This document shows, in pieces, positions 1 to 5,860 of a stretch of DNA of 8,286 nt (position 1 is the stretch's first letter; every line of letters starts with the position of its first letter). The position numbers and the translations under genes were made by a program. The notes under the pieces were generated by a model that had not been told where the DNA came from, did no database searches, and worked only from the letters and a program-made list of their open reading frames with translations. Source of the DNA: Deltaproteobacteria bacterium (GTDB taxonomy: Bacteria > Desulfobacterota > Desulfobulbia > Desulfobulbales > BM004); assembly GCA_019312685.1 (NCBI GenBank), contig JAFDCR010000229.1, positions 1-8,286 on the forward strand, given 5' to 3'.

Positions 1-107
1 AGGGAAGCGCCGACGAAATCTTCACAACCCTTATGGGCGACAAGGTTGAACCGCGTCGGGAGTTTATTCAGAACCATGCCATGGAAGTATCCAACCTGGA
101 TATTTAA
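1..107 (+). CDS. gyrB: DNA gyrase subunit B, C-terminal end (partial)
   Basis: Only the last 34 codons are in the window; reading starts at base 3 and stops at TAA 105-107. The tail carries the closing signature of bacterial GyrB: a TTLMGD segment, then VEPRREFI and a final hydrophobic-acidic end (NLDI). In known GyrB proteins this is the end of the TOPRIM/tail region, which contacts GyrA in the A2B2 gyrase that introduces negative supercoils using ATP. A complete gyrA follows 65 bases downstream on the same strand, which supports GyrB over ParE. The ATPase and TOPRIM domains lie upstream of the window and cannot be judged. Confidence 0.95.
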   Translation, partial: GSADEIFTTLMGDKVEPRREFIQNHAMEVSNLDI

Positions 108-130
108 GAACCACCACCCTTGCTAAGGCA

Positions 131-146
131 TGGTTTTAAGAAACCA
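131..146 (+). other. Small hairpin in the gyrB-gyrA spacer
   Basis: TGGTTT (131-136) and AAACCA (141-146) form a perfect 6-bp stem with a TAAG loop, 26 bases before the gyrA start. AACCA at 109-113 could pair instead with TGGTT at 131-135, so two exclusive foldings are possible. No T-run follows, so this is not an intrinsic terminator. It may be chance or may tune gyrA translation. The gyrA ribosome binding site is the modest AGGTAAG at 161-167. Confidence 0.25.
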
Positions 147-172
147 CATATACAAGTTGCAGGTAAGTAAAA

Positions 173-2683
173 ATGGACAATCAGGGTAATGAGGCTGTCC
201 GGGAAAAAACTCCCGGTATTTTTATAGAAAATGAACTGAAAAAATCCTATATGGATTATGCCATGAGCGTCATTATCGGCAGAGCCCTGCCGGATGTCCG
301 TGACGGCTTTAAACCTGTACACCGCCGGGCCCTTTTTGCCATGCGGGAACTGAACAACTACCACAATCGCCCCTACCTCAAGTCAGCCAGGATAGTCGGT
401 GACGTCATCGGTAAGTATCACCCCCACGGTGATACCGCGGCCTATGATACTATTGTCAGAATGGCCCAGGATTTTTCAATGCGTTATCCCCTGGTGGACG
501 GCCAAGGGAACTTTGGTTCGGTTGATGGAGACTCTCCGGCGGCCATGCGTTATACCGAGGCGCGAATGACAAAGCTTGACCAGGAAATCATCGCTGACCT
601 TGAAAAAGAAACTGTAGACTTTGTTCCCACCTATGATAACAGTCACATGGAGCCGGTGGTGTTTCCAACCAAGGTGCCCACCCTCCTGATTAACGGCTCT
701 TCCGGTATTGCCGTCGGCATGGCAACCAATATTCCCCCCCACAATATCACAGAGGTGATGGACGGCTTGATCGCCCTGATAGAAAACCCCAGCATTTCAA
801 TTCATCAATTGATGGATAAAATAACCGGTCCTGATTTTCCCACCGGAGCATTTATTTGCGGCCGGGCGGGAATCAGGGAAGCTTACGAGACAGGACGCGG
901 TTCGATTCTTATGCGTTCAAAGGTTGAAATTGAACAGAGCAAAAAAGCCAACCGAGAGTCAATCATTATTACAGAGATTCCCTATCAGCAGAACAAAGCA
1001 ACTCTTATAGAGAAAATCGCCCTTTTGATAAAGGACAAGAAGATAGAGTCCATTTCTGAAGTCCGTGATGAATCTGACCGTCGGGGTATGCGCATAGTGC
1101 TTGATTTGAAAAAGGATGAGATTGCCGACGTTGTCTTGAATCAGCTTTACAAGATGACTCCGCTGCAGAAGAGTTTCGGCATAATATTTTTGAGTATTGT
1201 CAACGGGCGCCCGGAGATCCTCAACCTGAAGCAGATTCTGCAGAATTTTCTTCTGCACCGTAAAACCATAGTGTATAGGCGCACCGCCTACGACTTGAGA
1301 AAGACGGAGGAAAAGGCACATGTCCTTGAGGGCCTCAAGATTGCAATCAGCAACCTTGATGAGGTTGTGGAGCTGATAAAAAAATCACCTGGACCCAAGG
1401 AGGCTAAACAGGGTTTGATTGACAGGTACGAGCTTTCTGCAATCCAGGCCCAGGCGATCCTTGACATGCGTCTTCAGAGGCTCACCGGCCTTGAGCGTGA
1501 CAAGATAGTCGAGGAGTATGAAGAACTCATGCGCCAGATTGCCAGGTTTAAGGAAATTCTGGCAGACGAGAAACTGGTTCTCAAGATTATTCGCGAGGAG
1601 TTTGAGGAGATTAAGGAACAATACGGAGACGAACGGCGCACAGAGATAACCGAAGCCCCCGATGAGATCCTGCCTGAAGATATGATTGCCCAGGAAGAAA
1701 TGGTGGTCGCGGTATCCCATGAAGGTTTTATAAAGAGAAACCAGCTGGATCTTTATCGGGCTCAACACCGGGGTGGAAAAGGCGTTAAAGGTATGCAGAC
1801 CCACGAGGAGGATTTTGTCAGCAGCCTGTATCTGGCAACCACCCACGATACATTTTTGTTTTTTACAAACCTGGGCAAGGTTTTTCACCGGAGAGTATTT
1901 GAGATACCCCTAGCCAGCAGAACCGCTCGTGGAAAGGCTCTTGTGAACCTTCTGGACCTGACTCCCGGTGAAAAGGTTGCAGCAATTATGCCGGTCAAGA
2001 GCTTTGAGCTTGGAGAGGACGATGAACGCTATGTGGTTATGGTTACCAGGAACGGCATAGTGAAAAAGACCGATCTGCGTGAATATGCCCGTTCTATGAA
2101 ACGCGGCAAGATTGCCCTGAAGATAAGAGAAGGCGACGAGATTATCTCGGCGGTCATGACCAGCGGCAACAACGATATAATGCTTTTCTCCAGTAACGGT
2201 ATGTCCGTTCGCTTTAACGAGCAGCGCGTGAGACCCATGGGGCGGTCAGCCACTGGGGTTAAGGGCATGACCCTTAATCCGGATGACACGGTGGTCGGCG
2301 TGGTTGTGGTAGATGAGACAACCGAGTCGATTCTTTCCGTTACGGAAAACGGTTTCGGCAAGCGAACCTCTGTTGATGATTATCCGGTCAGAAACCGCGG
2401 TGGTAAGGGGGTCTTTACGATCAAGACAAGCGAACGGAACGGCAAGGCTATCGGTGCACTTCAGGTTGTGGATGATGACGAGATAATGATGATGACCGAC
2501 GGCGGGAAGATCATCAGGACCTATATGAAAAACGTCAGGGTAATTGGCCGAAACACTCTGGGGGTGAATCTTTTTAAACTTGCAGAGGGTGAAAAGGTGG
2601 TCGCTATGGATCGGGTGGCGGAACCGACGGAAAATGGAAATGGCGGCGGCGAAGAGGATGTTGTCAGCTCTGCAGAGGATTAA
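173..2683 (+). CDS. gyrA: DNA gyrase subunit A
   Basis: This is the DNA breakage-rejoining subunit of gyrase, which with GyrB introduces negative supercoils in the cytoplasm. At 836 residues it has normal GyrA length. The N-terminal hallmark MSVIIGRALPDVRDG is at 31-45. The quinolone-pocket segment HPHGDTAAYD is at 83-92, and the catalytic tyrosine is Y127 in AAMRYTEAR. A breakage-domain core and long helices rich in charged residues (about 370-490) follow, then the beta-pinwheel C-terminal domain (about 505-815). The GyrA box in the first blade reads QHRGGKG (531-537), with His where Arg or Lys is usual; a related NRGGKG is at 741-746. A short Gly/Glu/Asp-rich acidic tail ends the protein. 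Gyrase rather than ParC is favoured by the GyrA box and by gyrB directly upstream. The ATG start at 173 has AGGTAAG about 6-12 bases upstream. No frameshift or missing catalytic residue is seen. Confidence 0.98.
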   Translation: MDNQGNEAVREKTPGIFIENELKKSYMDYAMSVIIGRALPDVRDGFKPVHRRALFAMRELNNYHNRPYLKSARIVGDVIGKYHPHGDTAAYDTIVRMAQDFSMRYPLVDGQGNFGSVDGDSPAAMRYTEARMTKLDQEIIADLEKETVDFVPTYDNSHMEPVVFPTKVPTLLINGSSGIAVGMATNIPPHNITEVMDGLIALIENPSISIHQLMDKITGPDFPTGAFICGRAGIREAYETGRGSILMRSKVEIEQSKKANRESIIITEIPYQQNKATLIEKIALLIKDKKIESISEVRDESDRRGMRIVLDLKKDEIADVVLNQLYKMTPLQKSFGIIFLSIVNGRPEILNLKQILQNFLLHRKTIVYRRTAYDLRKTEEKAHVLEGLKIAISNLDEVVELIKKSPGPKEAKQGLIDRYELSAIQAQAILDMRLQRLTGLERDKIVEEYEELMRQIARFKEILADEKLVLKIIREEFEEIKEQYGDERRTEITEAPDEILPEDMIAQEEMVVAVSHEGFIKRNQLDLYRAQHRGGKGVKGMQTHEEDFVSSLYLATTHDTFLFFTNLGKVFHRRVFEIPLASRTARGKALVNLLDLTPGEKVAAIMPVKSFELGEDDERYVVMVTRNGIVKKTDLREYARSMKRGKIALKIREGDEIISAVMTSGNNDIMLFSSNGMSVRFNEQRVRPMGRSATGVKGMTLNPDDTVVGVVVVDETTESILSVTENGFGKRTSVDDYPVRNRGGKGVFTIKTSERNGKAIGALQVVDDDEIMMMTDGGKIIRTYMKNVRVIGRNTLGVNLFKLAEGEKVVAMDRVAEPTENGNGGGEEDVVSSAED

Positions 2684-2687
2684 GGAG
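2682..2687 (+). promoter_or_regulatory. Ribosome binding site of gpsA
   Basis: AAGGAG overlaps the gyrA stop codon and lies 8 bases before ATG 2696. It decides the gpsA start: the in-frame GTG at 2687 begins on the last base of this motif and so cannot use it, whereas ATG 2696 is ideally spaced. The overlap with the gyrA stop suggests that gyrA and gpsA translation are coupled. Confidence 0.8.
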
Positions 2688-2695
2688 TGGTAATT

Positions 2696-3715
2696 ATGCC
2701 CGTTGAACATGCTGCTGTAATAGGGGCTGGAAGCTGGGGTACAGCCCTGGCAAAATTACTCAGCGACAAGGGGTGCCGTATTACCCTTTGGGCTCACCGC
2801 AGGGAACAGGTTGAGGAGATTCTCAGCGAACGGGAGAACCTCACCTATCTGCCCGGATTCAAACTTTATGAAAACATTACTGCTACTGCAGATATCAGGG
2901 AAGCGGTCTCCGGTCAGCCGGTGGTGGTAATGGTTGTGCCCTCGCACGGGTATCGCGATGTCTTTCGTCTGCTTCTTCCATACCTATCCAGCGGCACCCA
3001 TGTAATTTCAGCAGTCAAGGGTATTGAAAACGACACCCTGATGACAATGGATCAGGTCATGGAGGATGAACTGTCCAGGCTTGAGTCCCCCCCTGAGCTT
3101 CATCTTGGCGTTTTGGCCGGTCCCAGCTTTGCGAAAGAGGTGGCTGCCGGAGTGCCGACCGCAGTGTCTGTTGCAGCAAAGACCAAAGAAGAGGCCGTTT
3201 TTTTTCAGGAATTTTTTAATGCACCCCTGTTCAGGGTTTATGCCTGCACCGATCTTATTGGCCTGGAACTGGGCGGTGCCTTAAAAAATATTGTTGCCAT
3301 TGCAGCAGGCATCAGTGATGGACTTGGATATGGTACCAATACAAGAGCCGCTCTTATCACAAGAGGTCTGGCTGAAATAAGCCGCCTTGGTATCGCAATG
3401 GGTGCTGATCCCATAACCTTTTCAGGTCTGAGCGGATTGGGGGACCTTGTTCTGACATGTACGGGTGATCTCAGCCGTAATCGTTCGGTGGGGTTGAAGC
3501 TGGGCCAGGGTAAAAATCTCAGCACCATATTATCGGAGATGAATATGGTTGCGGAGGGGGTTATGACAACCCGCTCTGCCTGGAACCTTGCCAGTAAAAT
3601 GGGGGTTGAAATGCCCATTCTGGAGCAGGTTTATCAGGTGCTGTACAAGGATAAACCATGCAATGAGGCAGTGAGGGATCTTTTGGCTCGGACCTTAAAA
3701 CCAGAACAATGGTAA
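2696..3715 (+). CDS. gpsA: Glycerol-3-phosphate dehydrogenase [NAD(P)+]
   Basis: The enzyme reduces dihydroxyacetone phosphate to sn-glycerol-3-phosphate with NAD(P)H, supplying the backbone for phospholipid synthesis in the cytoplasm. From ATG 2696 the protein has 339 residues, the usual length. The Rossmann dinucleotide loop GAGSWGT is at residues 10-16, the VKGIE segment with the conserved lysine K108 is at 107-111, and the family signature AGPSFAKEVAAG is at 141-152. The C-terminal helical domain carries GGALKN with the catalytic lysine K197, the TNTRAAL segment near 214-220, GLGDL with D250, and SRNRSVG (260-266), which binds substrate phosphate in the family. All expected residues are present. 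The gene follows gyrA by 12 bases and is probably on the same transcript. Its stop codon touches the left end of the palindromic element. No clear Rho-independent terminator follows. Confidence 0.97.
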   Translation: MPVEHAAVIGAGSWGTALAKLLSDKGCRITLWAHRREQVEEILSERENLTYLPGFKLYENITATADIREAVSGQPVVVMVVPSHGYRDVFRLLLPYLSSGTHVISAVKGIENDTLMTMDQVMEDELSRLESPPELHLGVLAGPSFAKEVAAGVPTAVSVAAKTKEEAVFFQEFFNAPLFRVYACTDLIGLELGGALKNIVAIAAGISDGLGYGTNTRAALITRGLAEISRLGIAMGADPITFSGLSGLGDLVLTCTGDLSRNRSVGLKLGQGKNLSTILSEMNMVAEGVMTTRSAWNLASKMGVEMPILEQVYQVLYKDKPCNEAVRDLLARTLKPEQW

Positions 3716-3844
3716 GCCTGACGAGTTAAAACACCCCATCTACTTCGTCATCTTTCGTTTTTCATCATTGCGGCGTATTTCGTATACGCCTCATTCTTCA
3801 AAACTCGGATTCCTTGTATCTGAAGCATTTTAATTCGTCAGCCT
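3715..3844. repeat. MITE-like palindromic intergenic element
   Basis: The first 17 bases (3715-3731) and the reverse complement of the last 17 (3828-3844) match at 15 positions, giving terminal inverted repeats around CTGACGARTTAAAA. The centre is a perfect 7-bp stem (GGCGTAT 3772-3778 with ATACGCC 3784-3790, 5-base loop). Between the ends and the centre the two halves are only partly complementary, so the whole could fold as one long interrupted hairpin. It fills most of the space between the convergent 3' ends of gpsA and rdgB, a typical site for harmless insertions. No transposase gene and no clear target-site duplication are seen. It is probably a non-autonomous dispersed repeat. I have an unverified impression of similar sequences in Desulfobacterota intergenic regions; copy number cannot be judged from one window. 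Confidence 0.6.
3772..3790. other. Central hairpin of the palindromic element
   Basis: GGCGTAT and ATACGCC pair perfectly around TTCGT on the + strand (ACGAA on the - strand). No T-run follows on either side, so it does not look like a canonical Rho-independent terminator. Within the long fold of the element it would still be the apical stem of any transcript leaving gpsA or rdgB and could protect the 3' ends. Confidence 0.5.
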
Positions 3845-3928
3845 GCTTTGCTCAGCTAATACAAAGCCCACATCAACAATGAACATACATGGTTGATGAT
3901 TAATCGAGATTTATTTGGGTTAAACCGT

Positions 3929-4603
3929 CTAGTCTTCAGACCAGTCGTTGTGTTCAAACTGACTGTGATCCGGTTTTGGGGATTTAGTTTCAATAAGGCG
4001 GGCATGGAGCCACTTCAGAACCTTGTCAAACTCAGCTACCACTTCACCCAGGGCCTTGCCACGGTGGCTTACCCTGTTTTTTTCTTCGCTGCTGAGCTCT
4101 GCAAAGGTCCTGTTGTACTCCGGAAAGAAAAAGACAGGATCATAGCCGAATCCCGCATCGCCCTTCGGTTCCCTGGTGATCTGCCCTTCACAGCGGCCCT
4201 CATAAGTCAGGGCAGGCCCGGAGGGAACGGCAATGGAAATAACGCATTCAAATGCGGCGCGTCTGTCGGAGACGCCTTCCATTTCCCGGAGGAGTTTGGC
4301 GATATTATCTTTATCTGCAGCATTTTTCCCTGCATAGCGGGCAGAGAGTACCCCTGGGGCTCCACCCAGGGCCTCGACTACCAGGCCTGAATCGTCTGCT
4401 ATTGCGGGCAAACCAAGGGCCTTGGCAGTGAACAGGGCTTTTTTATAAGCGTTGTCGTCAAAGGTGCTCCCATCCTCTTCCACTTCGGGAATCGGCCCAA
4501 AGTCGCTTAAACTTTTTATTTCCACAGGAAAGTCTTTAAGCAGCTGCTGAAACTCTCTGACCTTCCCTGCGTTTCTAGTAGCAAGGACTATGATATTAAC
4601 CAT
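3929..4603 (-). CDS. rdgB: RdgB/HAM1 family non-canonical purine NTP pyrophosphatase
   Basis: The enzyme hydrolyses ITP, dITP and XTP to monophosphate and pyrophosphate, keeping deaminated purines out of DNA and RNA. The family motifs appear in order: ATRNAGK (8-14) near the N-terminus, TFDDNA (47-52, with Asp where the metal-binding Glu of TFxENA is common), ADDSGL (69-74) with the catalytic aspartate, GGAPGVLSARYAG (80-92), FGYDPVF (152-158) and the substrate-specificity SHR (179-181). It has 224 residues against about 200 for the family; the excess is a polar C-terminal tail of about 20 residues after the core. The ATG at 4603 is supported by a good ribosome binding site and by the N-terminal motif falling at the expected distance. 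The gene is monocistronic here, convergent with gpsA and divergent from the gene at 4966. Confidence 0.96.
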   Translation of the reverse strand: MVNIIVLATRNAGKVREFQQLLKDFPVEIKSLSDFGPIPEVEEDGSTFDDNAYKKALFTAKALGLPAIADDSGLVVEALGGAPGVLSARYAGKNAADKDNIAKLLREMEGVSDRRAAFECVISIAVPSGPALTYEGRCEGQITREPKGDAGFGYDPVFFFPEYNRTFAELSSEEKNRVSHRGKALGEVVAEFDKVLKWLHARLIETKSPKPDHSQFEHNDWSED

Positions 4604-4611
4604 TTATATTG

Positions 4612-4617
4612 TCTCCT
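4612..4617 (-). promoter_or_regulatory. Ribosome binding site of rdgB
   Basis: On the - strand AGGAGA lies 8 bases before the ATG at 4603, a standard spacing that fixes the rdgB start. Confidence 0.75.
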
Positions 4618-4764
4618 AAAATACAACCGGCCATAATGGTTTAACCGGTAATGATAATCTGATTTTTTATTTGGTACTGAAAAAATTCTTTTGAATGTTC
4701 AACAGGAGGAACTCTACAGTAAAAAAATCTTTTTTCAAATCTGTTTTGAGGTAAATAAATCGTC

Positions 4765-4794
4765 AGATAAAGAACGGTACTATGTTTTTTATCT
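4765..4794. other. AT-rich imperfect hairpin
   Basis: AGATAAAGAA (4765-4774) pairs with TTTTTTATCT (4785-4794) over ten positions with one G-U wobble and a 10-base loop. The stem is weak because it is almost all A-T, and no uninterrupted T-run follows the base of the stem on either strand. It may be a protein-binding dyad or chance in AT-rich DNA. Confidence 0.2.
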
Positions 4795-4852
4795 TTATTC
4801 AGAAAGTCATAAATATTTTGTGAAATGGTAAGAATATTTTCAAGCTCCGACC

Positions 4853-4881
4853 TTGTCTCTTTTTAAAATATAGCGTATAAA
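4853..4881 (+). promoter_or_regulatory. Candidate sigma-70-type promoter for the four-gene cluster
   Basis: TTGTCT (4853-4858; 4 of 6 to TTGACA) and TATAAA (4876-4881; 5 of 6 to TATAAT) are separated by exactly 17 bases, the optimal spacer. The predicted start of transcription near 4888 leaves a leader of about 78 bases before ATG 4966. It is the best promoter match I see in this intergenic region. Read by eye only, not by a scoring matrix. Confidence 0.5.
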
Positions 4882-4898
4882 ACCCGTCACACGCTATA
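4869..4898. promoter_or_regulatory. Inverted repeat, candidate operator over the -10 box
   Basis: TATAGCGT (4869-4876) and ACGCTATA (4891-4898) are perfect inverted repeats of 8 bp separated by 14 bases. The dyad overlaps the proposed -10 box and spans the predicted transcription start, where a dimeric repressor would block initiation. Half-site centres are 22 bases apart, about two helical turns, which fits binding on one face of the DNA. The regulator is unknown. Confidence 0.45.
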
Positions 4899-4902
4899 AA
4901 AG

Positions 4903-4929
4903 AATAGTGAATCCGAAACGTATACTATT
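4903..4929. other. Second, weaker inverted repeat
   Basis: AATAGT (4903-4908) and ACTATT (4924-4929) are perfect 6-bp inverted repeats 15 bases apart. Their centre is about 32 bases, three helical turns, downstream of the centre of the 8-bp dyad. The spacer length is almost the same as in that dyad, but the sequence is different. In this AT-rich DNA chance is a real possibility. Confidence 0.2.
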
Positions 4930-4965
4930 TGAAATATATTTGAGTAAATTAACAGGTGCTAGAGA

Positions 4966-5553
4966 ATGGCTGAAATAAAAAGCACACTTGAAAAAGTTCT
5001 GGAACGGGCGGCCTCCATGGGCCATGCAACCAGGGAAGAAATTGCAGCTGAAGAAAAAGTCAGGGACGGCATGCGTATGGGCGCAGACTATCTTCAGGGC
5101 CGGGAGGTAGACTTTGCCGGTGCTCTTGAACCGACAAACGAATCCGTGCTTGTCAAGAGAGGCCTGGTGCAGGTTTTTTTGAGAAATATAGTGCTGCCAC
5201 AGGATGATGACCGGGAAAGAGCCGAGAGGGCCATGCAGGGACTTTTGGACCTGGGACAGGGCAGCGGCGATCTTGTCTCAATTTTTACAGATATGAAAGG
5301 GGTGCTGGATCACTACCTGCAGCACAAAAAAGAAATTCGTCAGCAGGTGGAGGATGCTTTCAGGCAGCAGTTGGAACAGGCTATGGTTCAGCAAACCGGT
5401 CAGGCTGGTTTGGGCATGAAGGTAGATCCGACCCTGCATCCGAAGTTTCAGGAAGAGTGGTCCCGGATTAAGTCTGACCTGGATGCCCAGTACAACCAGG
5501 CCCTGGAGCAGCATAAAAATTTGGTGAAGCAGAGGTTTTTAGTGACCTACTAA
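4966..5553 (+). CDS. Conserved-looking hypothetical protein, helical, 195 residues
   Basis: I do not recognise a named family. The protein is soluble in appearance: no signal peptide, no membrane segment and no cysteine. Most of the chain looks helical. The first 50 residues are charged and amphipathic, 60-78 form a more hydrophobic stretch (VLVKRGLVQVFLRNIVLP), and 115-145 are rich in Gln and charged residues (HKKEIRQQVEDAFRQQLEQ), suggesting a coiled coil. A Gly-rich linker (145-151) and a second helical Gln-rich end (160-190) follow. There is no metal-binding or catalytic motif. ATG 4966 has AGGTG 7 bases upstream. It is the first gene after the candidate promoter and lies 43 bases before the next unknown gene. 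Codon use resembles its neighbours, so it looks native. A scaffold or interaction role is possible, but nothing in the sequence shows it. Confidence 0.8.
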   Translation: MAEIKSTLEKVLERAASMGHATREEIAAEEKVRDGMRMGADYLQGREVDFAGALEPTNESVLVKRGLVQVFLRNIVLPQDDDRERAERAMQGLLDLGQGSGDLVSIFTDMKGVLDHYLQHKKEIRQQVEDAFRQQLEQAMVQQTGQAGLGMKVDPTLHPKFQEEWSRIKSDLDAQYNQALEQHKNLVKQRFLVTY

Positions 5554-5596
5554 GATTTTTTAATCTCTTAAATAATGTGCTGGGGAAGCGAATTGC

Positions 5597-5860
5597 ATGG
5601 AAATAGAAATATACCTGGATGTCGAACAGGCAACATCTGATGATTATCCCAAAATAAAGCAAAAAGTCGCGGAATGGTATGCTGAGGGTGCTGAAATTCG
5701 TTATGATAAGAACTGTTTCGGCCAGATGACTGAACTGGAAAAACCTTTCAGCTACAGGGTAAACCTTGGTAATGTTGACCCAATCGAGGCGATCCGGGAC
5801 CTTCACGCAAGGGTTTATCGTTTAGGGGCAAAGGCCCATATTTATTTTGTTCCGCTGTAA
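5597..5860 (+). CDS. Small hypothetical protein, 87 residues
   Basis: Family not recognised. The small acidic-to-neutral protein starts with a beta-strand-like MEIEIYLDV, followed by a predicted helix (about 18-30), a central segment with the only cysteine (C40), and a second strand-helix-strand pattern (FSYRVNLG, then PIEAIRDLHARVYRLG, ending KAHIYFVPL). The alternation suggests a compact alpha/beta fold such as a ferredoxin-like fold, but this is a guess from residue pattern. There is no signal peptide or membrane segment. GGGGAAG lies 8 bases before the ATG. Its TAA overlaps the ATG of the M24 peptidase by one base (TAATG), so the two are probably translationally coupled, which argues that the gene is real despite its size. 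Confidence 0.78.
   Translation: MEIEIYLDVEQATSDDYPKIKQKVAEWYAEGAEIRYDKNCFGQMTELEKPFSYRVNLGNVDPIEAIRDLHARVYRLGAKAHIYFVPL

Larger units (their letters stand above)
4604..4965. other. AT-rich divergent intergenic region
   Basis: The 362 bases between the divergent starts of rdgB and the 195-residue protein gene are visibly richer in A and T than the flanking genes. They contain the rdgB ribosome binding site, an AACCGG pair 18 bases apart (4625-4630 and 4643-4648), an orphan AGGAGG (4705-4710), an AT-rich hairpin (4765-4774 with 4785-4794, one G-U pair), and the rightward promoter and dyads listed separately. No open frame beyond about 20 codons has a proper start. I could not place a confident leftward promoter for rdgB. 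Confidence 0.7.

Noticed and set aside
1385..1888. 167-codon open frame antisense to gyrA
   Set aside because: Cys-rich, low-complexity translation fully inside gyrA with no start signals or known motif. Shadow of the coding strand, like the other reverse frames in gyrA and gpsA.
2687..2698. GTG at 2687 as the gpsA start
   Set aside because: The GTG begins on the last base of the AAGGAG motif that serves as ribosome binding site; ATG 2696 has proper spacing and gives the usual 339 residues.
3871..3898. CATCAAC...GTTGATG inverted repeat as terminator of rdgB or gpsA
   Set aside because: 7-bp stem with a 14-base loop and no T-run on either side; too weak to call a terminator. The remaining spacer 3845-3928 shows nothing else.
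4352..4371. GC-rich hairpin CCCTGGG-6-CCCAGGG inside rdgB
   Set aside because: Falls on codons of the universally conserved GGAPG motif, so the G- and C-rich codons explain it.
3893..4390. 165-codon open frame on the + strand
   Set aside because: Lies almost wholly antisense to rdgB, whose motifs are complete; no ribosome binding site and no recognisable domain. It is a shadow frame.
4825..4866. 13-codon frame starting ATGGTAAGA and other microORFs in the intergenic region
   Set aside because: No ribosome binding sites, and this one overlaps the candidate promoter; AT-rich spacer yields such frames by chance.
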